The notes beneath the pieces are model-generated. The model worked only from the letters and a program-made list of their open reading frames with translations, had not been told where the DNA came from and did not search any database. A stretch of 64,000 nucleotides of DNA from Candidatus Scatomonas merdigallinarum (lineage in GTDB: Bacteria > Bacillota > Clostridia > Lachnospirales > Lachnospiraceae), in the NCBI GenBank assembly GCA_018716305.1, contig DVKB01000005.1, positions 46,869 through 110,868 of the forward strand, in the 5' to 3' direction. Positions within the stretch are counted from its first letter, which is position 1; each line of letters opens with the position of its first letter. A program made the translations under genes and the position numbers. This document shows positions 42,844 through 51,647 of this stretch, piece by piece.

Positions 42844-43242
42844 TTATTCCTCCTGACTTTTTTCTTCCAGAATCAGTTTTCTGGAAACAAAATTGTATAC
42901 CATTACAACAGCGGTAGCCAGAACCTTGGCCGCCACATAATAGATTCCCATTCCGTCCACAGCGCCCCACATAAGAAGCTGATTTAAAAGCAGGCCGATG
43001 GCGCTTAAAATTACAAAAACAATGAATTCTTTTACTCTGTTGGCATTTTTCTTCCGCTGAAAAACATATTTCATGCTTAAAATATAATTGGCGACTACGG
43101 AAACCGTAAAGGACACCGCATTGGATATAAGATAATGGACGCCTGCTACCTCCCGGAGGAAAGTCAGGATCCCAAAATCTATAACCGTACAGATGACTCC
43201 CACGATTCCAAATTTCCATATCTGGTTAATCAGTTTTTTCAT
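42844..43242 (-). CDS. GtrA family membrane protein
   Basis: 132 residues, four membrane helices (about 10-32, 37-58, 75-95, 104-124). IWKFGIVGVICTVIDFGILTFL and NAVSFTVSVVANYILSMKYVF are the GtrA signatures. GtrA proteins are thought to flip undecaprenyl-phosphate-linked sugars for GtrB-type systems. Start is ATG 43242, one base after the dacF stop, with GAGAG about 8 bases upstream; an ATG five codons earlier (43257) overlaps the previous gene. The most natural partner in the window is the GtrB-like enzyme at 27.5 kb. Confidence 0.9.
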   Translation of the reverse strand: MKKLINQIWKFGIVGVICTVIDFGILTFLREVAGVHYLISNAVSFTVSVVANYILSMKYVFQRKKNANRVKEFIVFVILSAIGLLLNQLLMWGAVDGMGIYYVAAKVLATAVVMVYNFVSRKLILEEKSQEE

Positions 43243-43243
43243 T

Positions 43244-44569
43244 CTATTTTCTCTCATTTTTTCTTCTATACTGTTTATTCCTGTGGGCTCCCACGAAGAT
43301 CAGCGCGATTCCCGCCAGAATCAGCGCTCCCAGAACCGCCATGACCAGGTAGAGAAGCCGGCCTGCCCCGGACGTTTCCGTCTCCGAAGAGGTATTCCCG
43401 TTCTGGCTGCTCCCGCTGATGTCCCCGCTGCCCTCTTCTGCCGGAGCCGGCGTTTCTTCTGCCTGTTTTTGCGCCGCCTGCCAGGCGGTGTAATCCGCTT
43501 CCGCCGCAGAGGCTGTCCCCAGGATCCGGCCGCCGTATTCATACGTAAACTGAATCTGTCCTTCCGGTCCGGCAGCTTCCCGAACCTCCACATCCGCCGC
43601 TGAAACCCCCGCAGGCACCATGGCTTTTCCGCCTTCGGACACCTTCAGCCCATCAGTCATATCTGTTTTTGTAAACTGGCTGAAACCATAATCCAGGACC
43701 TTTGCCATCTCCTGGCAGATCAGGCCGCCGTCCGCGCATCCCATGAGAACGCCGATCAAAGTGACCCCGTTTCTCTCCGCGCAGACCATCAGGCAGTTCT
43801 GGGCCTCGTCCGTAAAACCTGTCTTGCCGCCGAAACACCCCTGGTAATAGTAGGGGCTGGCCGGATCCAGCATCATAATGTGGGTTCCATATCCCCTCTC
43901 CCCGGACAGGTTGGTGGCCGGTATGGTCACATACCGGGTTCCGAAGGTCTCCCGGAATTTGTCGTTCTTGATGGCTTCCCTGGTAATCAGCGCCAGGTCG
44001 TGGGCGCTGGTATAATGATCCACGGTGCTTTCCAGGCCGCTGGCATTGGTAAAATGTGTGCTGACGCACCCCAACTTTGCAGCCCGGTCGTTCATCATGT
44101 CCGCGAATCCCTGAACACTGCCTCCAATGTATTCCGCAGTCTGAGTTGCCACGTCATTGGCGGATTTTATAAGGATCATCTGCAGACACTGCTCCGCTGT
44201 AAATACTTCGCCCAAAACCGGGCTGCAGTTAGAACTTCCCGGATATGCCTCGGAAAGGCCTGTCTCCGTCATGGTGATCTGCTGATCCATGCCGCAGTTT
44301 TCCACCAGCAGCAGAGCGGTCATAATTTTCGTCAGGCTGGCCGGATATCTCTGGGCGTCCATCCCCTTGGCGTACAGCACCGCGCCTGTCTCCGCTTCCA
44401 TAACGACGCCTGTCTTTGCCTGTATATCCGCCGCCTGGGGCCACTGCTGCCAGCTGTTGGAGTCCACCTGAAAAGAAGCGGCCGGATCCACCGCCGCCAT
44501 GGCCGGCCGCGCCGCTGTACATATCGCTAATATCATTGCCAGAACTCCGGCAAGCCGCCGTCTGGACAT
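43244..44569 (-). CDS. dacF: D-alanyl-D-alanine carboxypeptidase (penicillin-binding protein, DacF type)
   Basis: 441 residues. Signal peptide 1-26. Peptidase S11 motifs: YPASLTKIMTALL (catalytic Ser-x2-Lys), KSANDVATQTAE (Ser-x-Asn), and GGKTGFTDEAQNC (Lys-Thr-Gly). It trims the terminal D-Ala from peptidoglycan stem peptides outside the membrane. A C-terminal PBP5-type beta domain is followed by a Pro/Glu/Gly/Ser-rich linker and a membrane helix (about 400-425) with a basic tail, so it is membrane-anchored. Gene symbol is by similarity; clostridia carry several paralogues. 16 nt downstream of the HPr-like gene. Confidence 0.93.
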   Translation of the reverse strand: MSRRRLAGVLAMILAICTAARPAMAAVDPAASFQVDSNSWQQWPQAADIQAKTGVVMEAETGAVLYAKGMDAQRYPASLTKIMTALLLVENCGMDQQITMTETGLSEAYPGSSNCSPVLGEVFTAEQCLQMILIKSANDVATQTAEYIGGSVQGFADMMNDRAAKLGCVSTHFTNASGLESTVDHYTSAHDLALITREAIKNDKFRETFGTRYVTIPATNLSGERGYGTHIMMLDPASPYYYQGCFGGKTGFTDEAQNCLMVCAERNGVTLIGVLMGCADGGLICQEMAKVLDYGFSQFTKTDMTDGLKVSEGGKAMVPAGVSAADVEVREAAGPEGQIQFTYEYGGRILGTASAAEADYTAWQAAQKQAEETPAPAEEGSGDISGSSQNGNTSSETETSGAGRLLYLVMAVLGALILAGIALIFVGAHRNKQYRRKNERK

Positions 44570-44585
44570 TTTTCATTCCTCCTGT

Positions 44586-44849
44586 CTATTCTCCAAGGCC
44601 GCCCTCTACCGCCCCGGCAACTCCCCGGAGCGCTTCCTCTTCATCCTCCCCTGTGCAGATAATTTCAATCTCATCTCCGCATTTCACGCAGGCGCCCAGA
44701 ACGCTTAAAACGCTTTTGGCGTTGGCTGTTCCCTCCCGGTGCCGGAACTCAACCCGGCACTTGTATTTTACGGCTTCTTTACACAGGTTTCCGGCCGGAC
44801 GAAGGTGAAGACCTGTGGAATTCTTTACTGTCACCTTTTTGCTGACCAT
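44586..44849 (-). CDS. HPr-like phosphocarrier protein
   Basis: 87 residues, normal HPr length. The phosphorylation site reads GLHLRPA, keeping the active-site His and Arg while the usual Ala between them is Leu; NAKSVLSVLG keeps the regulatory Ser around position 46. So it can in principle take phosphate from enzyme I and from HPr kinase, unlike Crh, which lacks the His. Unexpectedly acidic C terminus (EDEEEALRGV). It lies between cdaR and dacF rather than with PTS genes, which may hint at a regulatory role in wall synthesis. Whether it is the main HPr of the cell is unknown. Confidence 0.88.
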   Translation of the reverse strand: MVSKKVTVKNSTGLHLRPAGNLCKEAVKYKCRVEFRHREGTANAKSVLSVLGACVKCGDEIEIICTGEDEEEALRGVAGAVEGGLGE

Positions 44850-44883
44850 GCCTCTTACTCCTTTTTCGAAAGGGTTTCTTCTG

Positions 44884-46194
44884 TTACTGCGAGGTATCCG
44901 GCGTCGCTCTCAGCTGAATGGATACCTGGACGCTGTCCACCTGCTCGTATCCCTCCGGCAGAGAAATATTCACCGGAACCGTATAGTCTCCCTCTGTCAT
45001 GCCGTTCAGATCTATGGACGCGGTAATCTGGGACCCTGTCAGTTCCTCCAGTTCTTTCTCTGCGGCCTGTACCCGCACTTCAATCTCCGCGCTGGCATAG
45101 GAGACGGCCAGATTGGAGGACAGATTCTGAACGGAAATGTCTTCTACATCCAGGGCAAATTCACGGGTTCCCCAGGGAAGCACTGTCACATTTACCGTTA
45201 CAGTGGCAGACGCGTTGGTGGCAGTGATCATTCCCTCAGGCAAAAGATCCGCGATCTCAATATTGTCGACTTTCAGATCGCCTTCGGCCCCCTCTACGGA
45301 AATCATCTCCTCCGGTATGACAATTACATTCCCCTGTTTTTTCAGAGTCTCCAGAGCTTTCTCTGTTCCGGCCACCGTAATCTCTTCCGGAGTTGTGGAA
45401 ATCTCTGTGACCTCGTATCCCTCCACCGGGTTTCCTGTATAACCCTCTACCTGGAACCGGACGCCGGAACGTTTCTGCCACAATTCTACGTTTACTTCAA
45501 TTTCCGGCATTCCGCTGCCGTCAAAGCTCAGATCATCCGAAATAGTGGATTCCGGCAGTTCATTGTCCGCCGTATCATAGATCTTCAGATTCGCCTTGAC
45601 GGAACCGTCCTGATTCATTCCGTTTACATTGATTTCCGCCACCACGGTGCCAATGGTGTTGATAATAGACTGGGGCCCGCTGATGGTCACCGAGTCCATG
45701 CTGGCCTTCAGGCTGCCGATCTCATATTCTTTTGCCGGCTTGGTTCCCCCTGTATCTACGGTGATGGGAAACTCCCGGCTGGCCACATCCTCAATGCGAA
45801 CCGGGATCGTTGTCCTGGGCAGCGTAAGATTTTCCTGGGCAATTCCGGGGCAGGACACCCGCAGGGGAATATACACCGGATCGCTGTCCAGATCCACTGC
45901 CTCCGTCATGTCCGCCGTAACCTTGATATCGTTCGCTGTCAGCCTGCTGACCACAGACCGGTTGCCCTCTACAATGACGCTGATGGTTTTATACTGTTCG
46001 TCAATATGATACACCCGTTTTCCATTGGCAATGTAGGCTCCGTTTTCCACCTGCACTTCCACATTGGAGATAGACCTCTGAATCATAGGGTCATTGTAAT
46101 CCACCACGATGTACCAGATCGCAATGGCAATGACCACGGAAATAATCTTCAGCGCCAGATTGTCCGTCAGTTTACCGAGCAGATTTTTTTTCAT
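44884..46194 (-). CDS. cdaR: CdaR, YbbR-domain regulator of c-di-AMP cyclase
   Basis: 436 residues. One N-terminal membrane helix (about 16-30, LALKIISVVIAIAIWYIVV) followed by four extracytoplasmic YbbR repeats (beta-rich; VDLDSDPVYIPLRV, REFPITVDTGG, GNPVEGYEVTEISTTPEEI, REFALDVEDISV). CdaR binds and modulates CdaA from outside. Its start overlaps the end of cdaA by 23 nt, the standard cdaA-cdaR arrangement; glmM, the usual third member, is not present here. Confidence 0.93.
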   Translation of the reverse strand: MKKNLLGKLTDNLALKIISVVIAIAIWYIVVDYNDPMIQRSISNVEVQVENGAYIANGKRVYHIDEQYKTISVIVEGNRSVVSRLTANDIKVTADMTEAVDLDSDPVYIPLRVSCPGIAQENLTLPRTTIPVRIEDVASREFPITVDTGGTKPAKEYEIGSLKASMDSVTISGPQSIINTIGTVVAEINVNGMNQDGSVKANLKIYDTADNELPESTISDDLSFDGSGMPEIEVNVELWQKRSGVRFQVEGYTGNPVEGYEVTEISTTPEEITVAGTEKALETLKKQGNVIVIPEEMISVEGAEGDLKVDNIEIADLLPEGMITATNASATVTVNVTVLPWGTREFALDVEDISVQNLSSNLAVSYASAEIEVRVQAAEKELEELTGSQITASIDLNGMTEGDYTVPVNISLPEGYEQVDSVQVSIQLRATPDTSQ

Positions 46195-47059
46195 TCTTTC
46201 CCCGCCCCCTTCTTCCGGACTTTGTGTTCTCTGTTTTTGTGATCTTCTGTACCTGGTAGAGCTGTTCTCTCAGCTCGCTGGGTGAGACGCCGGTATGCAG
46301 GATTCCATTCATGGCGTAAGATACATTGCCGGTTTCCTCGGAGACGATAATGGTCAGCGAATCACTGATCTCACTGATGCCCACTCCCGCCCGATGGCGG
46401 GTGCCCAGATTCTTGCTGAGGCTGAGATTATCCGTCAGCGGCAGATAACAGGTGGCCGCTACCACCCGGTCTCCCCGCACGATCACCGCTCCGTCATGGA
46501 GGGGGGTGTTGTGCTCAAAAATATTGATCAGAAGCTGAGAGGTGAGGACCGCGTCTACCGGAATGCCCGTTTTTTCATACTCCTCAAGTTTTACTTCTTT
46601 TTCAACCACAATCAGGGCGCCGGTTTTCACCTCGCCCATGTCAAAACTTGCTCTGACCAGTTCGTTGACTGTTTTATCGCTGAAGCGGTCATTATTCTCC
46701 GAACTGCTGCCCAGCATAGCCAGATTCGTAAGGGGATTTTTATGGCCCAGCTGTTCCAGCACCCGGCGCAGCTCCGGCTGAAAAATAATAATCACCGCCG
46801 TGATCACCGCCACGCTGAGATTGCTGAACAGCCAGATGATCACATCCATATTCAGGAGATTCGCGATCACTGCAAAGATCACGATCAGAAGAATTCCCTT
46901 CAGCAGGGTATATGCTCTGGTATTTTTCAGCCAGAGTATAAAATGATAGACAAAATAGGCGATCAGAGCCACCTGTATAATATCTATGACTTCGATTTGT
47001 TTCGGCGGCTCCAGCCATGTCAGCACATGCATCCTGAACCAGTTGCTGACCGCGTCCAT
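46172..47059 (-). CDS. cdaA: Diadenylate cyclase
   Basis: Makes c-di-AMP from two ATP at the membrane. 295 residues: three N-terminal helices (about 27-47, 53-75, 80-95) and the DAC domain with LHDGAVIVRGD (DGA motif) and GTRHRAGVGISE (RHR motif). c-di-AMP controls potassium/osmolyte transport and wall homeostasis in Firmicutes, consistent with the nearby wall genes. The C-terminal basic tail (SGRRGRGKNEKKSAR) is longer than common. Follows the unknown membrane protein gene after 39 nt. Confidence 0.96.
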   Translation of the reverse strand: MDAVSNWFRMHVLTWLEPPKQIEVIDIIQVALIAYFVYHFILWLKNTRAYTLLKGILLIVIFAVIANLLNMDVIIWLFSNLSVAVITAVIIIFQPELRRVLEQLGHKNPLTNLAMLGSSSENNDRFSDKTVNELVRASFDMGEVKTGALIVVEKEVKLEEYEKTGIPVDAVLTSQLLINIFEHNTPLHDGAVIVRGDRVVAATCYLPLTDNLSLSKNLGTRHRAGVGISEISDSLTIIVSEETGNVSYAMNGILHTGVSPSELREQLYQVQKITKTENTKSGRRGRGKNEKKSAR

Positions 47060-47098
47060 GCGATCACTCCCTTTCTGCCGGCCTCCTGCCGGTTCTCG

Positions 47099-48139
47099 TT
47101 ACAGATCTTTCAGTGTCCTTTCCAGTCCCTCTGTATAATCCGCCTCCCAGTCCGCCGGCTCTTCTTCCGGAATATCCGCCCCTAAAGGCCCCGCGCTTCG
47201 CAGTGTATGCCCGGGATCCCTCCGCCGGCTTCCGGGAGAAGTTCTTTTGCGGACGGTATCTCTTTTGGGAACTGCCTTGACGTAATAGTAAAACTCGGCA
47301 TCCTCAAACTGCAGCCTTGTGCTTCCCTCATAATCCGGAGAATAGACAAAAACCGACATGAGCCAGACAATCACTCCCGCTCCCGCTGTCCCCGCGATCA
47401 GCACAGGCACAGGCATAGGCATGCCCACAAATGCGCCGCCTCCCAGAACCAGAATCAGATAAACGCCGCAGCCTGCCGCAACGGCAATGATCTCCCCGTA
47501 GGCCGCTCCCAGTTTTCTCACAAACACAACCGTCAGCACTGCCGCCGCCGCGGCAAGCATCAGAATCCAGGTTTGGCCATCCCGGAACAGTCCGCTTCCC
47601 ATGCGGCTCAGCACAGCGAGCCCGTTGGCGTCTTCCTCATAGGCAGCCGCCGCGTTCGTTCTGACAATATCCAGAAATTTCCAGGCGGCTGTCCCCAGAA
47701 TGGCTGAGACCGCGGAAACCGGCCCCCGGATCAATCCCAGGGCCAGAGGCACCGCGCAGGGCATCCGCAGAAAAAAAGCCGCCGGCGTCAGCACCAAAGC
47801 CAGCGCGTCCCCCGGAACAAAGCGGAAATACAGAAGAGCCATCAAAAGGAAAAGCACAGCCGCAAAGGCCCCTACTTCCAGCCCCAGTCCGAAACAGTGA
47901 GCTGTGCACAGCAGAAAGCTCAGCAGAACCACCCCGTTCAGGGGCAGAACCGCCGAGATCAAAGCCAGCACCAGCACTACAAAAATATTGTCCAGGGGCC
48001 GCATATAACCCAGAAAACGGTTGATTCCCAGATAGACAGACAGGGCCAGCAAAAATTTCAGCGCGGGAAGCAGATAAATATCGTATCGCGCATACAGTAT
48101 CTCCAGTTTTCTACGCAGTCCGTCAATCGTCGTCTTCAT
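47099..48139 (-). CDS. Polytopic membrane protein of unknown function, upstream of cdaA
   Basis: 346 residues from ATG 48139, which has GGAGG five bases upstream, overlapping the end of the previous gene by 17 nt. About eight to nine hydrophobic segments between residues 25 and 260 (for example FLLALSVYLGINRFL, IFVVLVLALISAVLPL, LALVLTPAAFFL, PVPVLIAGTAGAGVIVWL), then a soluble, charged C-terminal tail of about 85 residues with FYYYVKAVPK, typical of Lachnospiraceae proteins found beside cdaA. Not recognised; no catalytic motif. Translational coupling with the upstream small membrane protein suggests a complex. Confidence 0.72.
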   Translation of the reverse strand: MKTTIDGLRRKLEILYARYDIYLLPALKFLLALSVYLGINRFLGYMRPLDNIFVVLVLALISAVLPLNGVVLLSFLLCTAHCFGLGLEVGAFAAVLFLLMALLYFRFVPGDALALVLTPAAFFLRMPCAVPLALGLIRGPVSAVSAILGTAAWKFLDIVRTNAAAAYEEDANGLAVLSRMGSGLFRDGQTWILMLAAAAAVLTVVFVRKLGAAYGEIIAVAAGCGVYLILVLGGGAFVGMPMPVPVLIAGTAGAGVIVWLMSVFVYSPDYEGSTRLQFEDAEFYYYVKAVPKRDTVRKRTSPGSRRRDPGHTLRSAGPLGADIPEEEPADWEADYTEGLERTLKDL

Positions 48140-48548
48140 ACATACCTCCTGCCAGCATCGCCTCATCCCGGTAAAGCTGCTCCAATTTTTTCAGCATACT
48201 GTAATATAATTTTACCCGCCTTGCAGCCCTTCTGTACTGCAGTCTGGCAATCGTATAGGTCAATACGGAATAAAAAGCCAGGACCACCAGATATCCGATC
48301 AGCGCTCCCAGAAGCAGCAGAAGCAAATTGTTCTCACTGAGAAGATTCAGCCAGTAGCTGAGATTGCCAAGAACCATCAGCCCCAGAAGCAGCAGATACG
48401 TCATGGTGGCAAGAAAGAAATTCTTGATCATCGAAAAAGCCGTATAATCTTTTTCCGTATATTTACATATTTTGAGATCCCGGCTTCCCGCCCCCTGCTC
48501 GTATCTGGCAATCTGAAACATCATCCGGATCCGCTCTTCATTCAACAT
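48123..48548 (-). CDS. Small two-helix membrane protein of unknown function
   Basis: 141 residues from ATG 48548, GAGGTG six bases upstream. Soluble basic N terminus (about 1-42: IARYEQGAGSRDLKICKYTEKDY), two membrane helices (about 43-65 and 72-97), and a charged, probably coiled-coil C-terminal part (RRVKLYYSMLKKLEQLYRDE). First gene of the run that continues through cdaA, with its own promoter located in the 3' end of comF. Not recognised; the layout hints at an accessory factor for the membrane protein that follows. Confidence 0.72.
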   Translation of the reverse strand: MLNEERIRMMFQIARYEQGAGSRDLKICKYTEKDYTAFSMIKNFFLATMTYLLLLGLMVLGNLSYWLNLLSENNLLLLLLGALIGYLVVLAFYSVLTYTIARLQYRRAARRVKLYYSMLKKLEQLYRDEAMLAGGMYEDDD

Positions 48549-48573
48549 AAAAAACACCTCGTCAAGTGTTCAC

Positions 48574-48602
48574 ATTATACCATACTTCTTTAGGTATGCA
48601 AA
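48574..48602 (-). promoter_or_regulatory. Promoter of the membrane-protein/cdaA/cdaR operon
   Basis: Minus strand TTTGCA (48597-48602), 17-nt spacer, TATAAT (48574-48579) with TGG before it (extended -10). It overlaps the last codons of comF. Transcription start near 48567, about 20 nt before the first ATG. Confidence 0.6.
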
Positions 48603-49330
48603 GGTAATTGTGAAATTCCTCCCGGAGTCACGCAGACGCACACAAAAAACACCCGCTCTGTCCCCCAGTCCTTCAGCACTTTCGCCACCGCGTCTACGGT
48701 ACTGCCTGTAGTAAAAATGTCGTCCACGATCAGCGCCCGCTTCCAGGCTCTGATATCTTTTCCCGGCGCGAAGGCCTGATCCAGATTTTTCCTTCTCTCC
48801 CGGCTTCCCAGAAGTTTCTGAGCCGCTGTGTTTTTTCTGCGGATCACTGCGCCGGACACCGCGGGAATCCCTGTTTTCTCTGCCAGGCTGTCCGCCAGGA
48901 CCTGAGCCTGATTATACCCTCTTTTTAAAAGCCGCTCTCTGTGCAGGGGCACCGGCACCAGAACCTGCGGATCCCAGCCGCGGATTTTTTCCGCTCCGAA
49001 CCGAAGAATAGCGGCGCTGTAAAACCCGGCGTACTCCTGCCTTCCGCCATATTTAAACCGCAGAACCGACTCTTTATAGACTCCCTCGTAGGGAAAGGGA
49101 GCGAAGCCCTCCTCAAACCGGTGCCGGATCCGGGCGCAGTTTCCGCAGTACTCCTGTTCCTCCCGCTCCAGGGGCCTGCCGCACCGGAAACACCTGGGCT
49201 CCTTCGCGAACCGCAGCTTTCTGCCGCAGTCCCGGCAGAGCAGCGGTTCTGCCCTTCCCAGGATCCCGTCGCACAGCGGGCACCTCCTGGGATACAGCAA
49301 TTCTGTCATGATCTGAATAAACGGATGCAA
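48590..49330 (-). CDS. comF: ComF family phosphoribosyltransferase-like protein
   Basis: 246 residues. N-terminal zinc-binding part with CPLCDG, CRDCGR, CFRCG and CGNC pairs (residues 17-65), then the double-motif helix region (FKYGGRQEYAGF, VPVPLHRERLLKRGYNQA) and the PRPP-type loop VDDIFTTGSTV near residue 200. ComF proteins take part in DNA uptake; the exact biochemical role is poorly known. Start ATG has AGGAG eight bases upstream. It lies 55 nt after recD2. Confidence 0.93.
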   Translation of the reverse strand: MHPFIQIMTELLYPRRCPLCDGILGRAEPLLCRDCGRKLRFAKEPRCFRCGRPLEREEQEYCGNCARIRHRFEEGFAPFPYEGVYKESVLRFKYGGRQEYAGFYSAAILRFGAEKIRGWDPQVLVPVPLHRERLLKRGYNQAQVLADSLAEKTGIPAVSGAVIRRKNTAAQKLLGSRERRKNLDQAFAPGKDIRAWKRALIVDDIFTTGSTVDAVAKVLKDWGTERVFFVCVCVTPGGISQLPLHT

Positions 49331-49385
49331 ACAGCTCCTTTCTCCCCGAATCTCTCTCTTCTCTGCCCGCCGTCTCCGCGGGCTC

Positions 49386-51623
49386 TCAGTTTTCTTTCAT
49401 TTCCCGGATTCTCTGAGCCAGGGTGGTATAGCGGTTCTCTTCCCTCTGGTTTTCAATCATGGCCCGGAAGGTCTCGGCGCTTCCCGTAAGAACCACGCAC
49501 TTTCTGGCTCTGGTCACTGCTGTATACAGAAGATTCCTGGTCATCAGCATCCGGGGACCTCCCAGAAGAGGGATGACCACCGCCGGGTATTCGCTCCCCT
49601 GGGCCTTATGTATGGTGATGGCGTAGGCCAGTTCCAGCTCGTCCAGCTGTTTAAAAGTATATTCCGCGAACCGCCCCTCCTCGTACTCCACGGTCAGAAG
49701 CTCCGCGAAAGGATTAATGGAGGAAATGGTTCCCAGGTCTCCGTTAAAGACGCCCATCCCCTTCTGCGCGGCAATGCCGTGCCGCCCCCGGATCTCCCAT
49801 TCCATCTGATAATTGTTTTTTATCTGCATCACTTTGTCGCCTTCCCGGAAAATTCCTCCGGAGGTTTCTTTTTCCGCTTTCTCCGGCGACGGCGGATTCA
49901 AATATTTCTGCAGGATTTCATTGAGGCGTTCCACTCCCAGAGGCCCTTTCCGCATGGGGGTGAGCACCTGAATCTCCTGGGGCCTGGCGTCTACATACCC
50001 GGGAAGCTTTCTGGAAACCAGAGTCAGAATGACTTTCTGGATCACCTGGATCTCGTTTCTCTGGAGGAAAAAGAAATCCCGGCTGTGGTTGTCCAGAACC
50101 ACCTGCTCCCCCTTCTGGATCCGATGGGCGTTGACTACAATATCGCTCTCCTGGGCCTGACGGAAAATTTTTTCCAGTCTGACCACCGGAAACGCTTCCG
50201 AGCGGATCATGTCTTTCAGCACGCTGCCCGGTCCTACGCTGGGGAGCTGGTGCATATCCCCCACCAGGATCAGCCGGGTTCCCGGCACAATGGCGGAGAG
50301 CAGCGCGTGCATCAGATAGATATCCACCATGGACATCTCGTCAATAATTACTACATCCGCCTCCAGAGGGTTCTCCGCGTTTTTCTCAAAACGGATGTTG
50401 GCGGAGGATTCCTCCGCCATGCCGGAAAGCTCCAGCAGACGGTGAATGGTGGACGCCTCATGCCCCGTTGCCTCCTTCATCCGTTTGGCCGCCCTGCCGG
50501 TGGGCGCCGCCAGGGAGATCTCCAGCCCCTCCCCTTCAAAATACCGGATCATGGCGTTGATGGTAGTCGTTTTTCCGGTTCCCGGACCTCCCGTCAAAAT
50601 CATAAGGCCGTTCTTCACCGCCTGAACCACCGCCTGCCGCTGCCCTTCGTCCAGGACAATACCGCTGCTCTTTTCCATGCGGGCAACATTCTGCCGCAGC
50701 TTTTCCTCCTGATCCGCGCAGACAATATTCAGCTCCTGCAGCATCCGCGCCGTATTCAGTTCCAGATAATAGGCTTGACTTGTATAGACATTTACAGAAG
50801 GTTCCCGGCCTTCCTGACGCTCTTCTTTCAGAATGACCTTCCGGTCGATGGCCAGATCCATCAGATGTTTTTCCAGCGTATCCGCCTGGACCCCCAGCAG
50901 CTGCCCTGCCCTATACAGCAGTTCCTGTCTGGGAAGATAGAGATGTCCCTGGGCTCCCGCCTGGCCCAGAACATAATAGAGACCGCTCTGCAGCCGGTAT
51001 CCGGAATCCACCCGGATTCCGATCCTGGCGGCGATCTCATCCGCGATGCGGAACCCTACTCCCGGGATGTCCTCCGCCATCCTGTAGGGATTTTCTTTCA
51101 GCACCCGGTAAAGAGCGTCCTGATACTGGTTATAGATTTTTATGCCCAGAGAAAGCGAAATCCCGTACTGCGCCAGAAAAATCATAGCGTTCTGCATCTG
51201 AGATTTTTCAATCATCTGTTCCCCGATCTCACGGGCCTTTTTTTCACTGATTCCCTTGATCTCTGACAGCCGCTCCGGCTCCTCCTCCATAATCCTCAGG
51301 GTGTCCTCCCCGAAGCGGCGGACGATCCGGGCTGCCAGGGCAGGTCCGATGCCTTTCAGGGCCCCGCTGCCAAGATACCTCTCCAGAGCCAGCCCGCTCT
51401 CAGGGATTTTGATCCGGTATGTCTCCGCCCGGAACTGCTGTCCGTAGGCGGCATGGGTGGTATACTCCCCTTCCGCCTCCAGATATTCTCCCTCGTGAAC
51501 AGCCTGAAAATTTCCTACGCAGGTTATTTCCCCGCTTTCCGCGGTGAGATTCAGTACGGTATATCCGTTCTCCTCATTGCGAAATACGATATGTTCCACA
51601 TATCCTTCTATTTTTTCTCTCAT
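49386..51623 (-). CDS. recD2: ATP-dependent RecD2-type DNA helicase
   Basis: 745 residues. N-terminal RecD2-specific domain (EGYVEHIVFRNEENGYTVL) with helix-hairpin-helix units (about 90-200), then the SF1B helicase core: Walker A TGGPGTGKTTTIN (about 350), VVIIDEMSMVD (Walker B), LILVGDMHQLPSVGPG (motif III), and AYAITIHKAQGSEYPAV near the C terminus. RecD2 acts without RecBC in repair and replication-fork upkeep. Lies 24 nt after the mreB stop region, cotranscribed with it. Confidence 0.95.
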   Translation of the reverse strand: MREKIEGYVEHIVFRNEENGYTVLNLTAESGEITCVGNFQAVHEGEYLEAEGEYTTHAAYGQQFRAETYRIKIPESGLALERYLGSGALKGIGPALAARIVRRFGEDTLRIMEEEPERLSEIKGISEKKAREIGEQMIEKSQMQNAMIFLAQYGISLSLGIKIYNQYQDALYRVLKENPYRMAEDIPGVGFRIADEIAARIGIRVDSGYRLQSGLYYVLGQAGAQGHLYLPRQELLYRAGQLLGVQADTLEKHLMDLAIDRKVILKEERQEGREPSVNVYTSQAYYLELNTARMLQELNIVCADQEEKLRQNVARMEKSSGIVLDEGQRQAVVQAVKNGLMILTGGPGTGKTTTINAMIRYFEGEGLEISLAAPTGRAAKRMKEATGHEASTIHRLLELSGMAEESSANIRFEKNAENPLEADVVIIDEMSMVDIYLMHALLSAIVPGTRLILVGDMHQLPSVGPGSVLKDMIRSEAFPVVRLEKIFRQAQESDIVVNAHRIQKGEQVVLDNHSRDFFFLQRNEIQVIQKVILTLVSRKLPGYVDARPQEIQVLTPMRKGPLGVERLNEILQKYLNPPSPEKAEKETSGGIFREGDKVMQIKNNYQMEWEIRGRHGIAAQKGMGVFNGDLGTISSINPFAELLTVEYEEGRFAEYTFKQLDELELAYAITIHKAQGSEYPAVVIPLLGGPRMLMTRNLLYTAVTRARKCVVLTGSAETFRAMIENQREENRYTTLAQRIREMKEN

Positions 51624-51647
51624 GATTCAGCCGTTCTGTCTTTTGTG

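Noticed and set aside
44586..44849. Could the HPr-like protein be Crh?
   Set aside because: The phosphorylatable His is present in GLHLRPA, whereas Crh lacks it.
44815..46242. Long plus-strand frame opposite cdaR
   Set aside because: Antisense to an intact cdaR with normal domain content.
49608..51266. Long open frame opposite recD2
   Set aside because: Shadow of recD2; Pro/His/Gln-rich translation without domain features.
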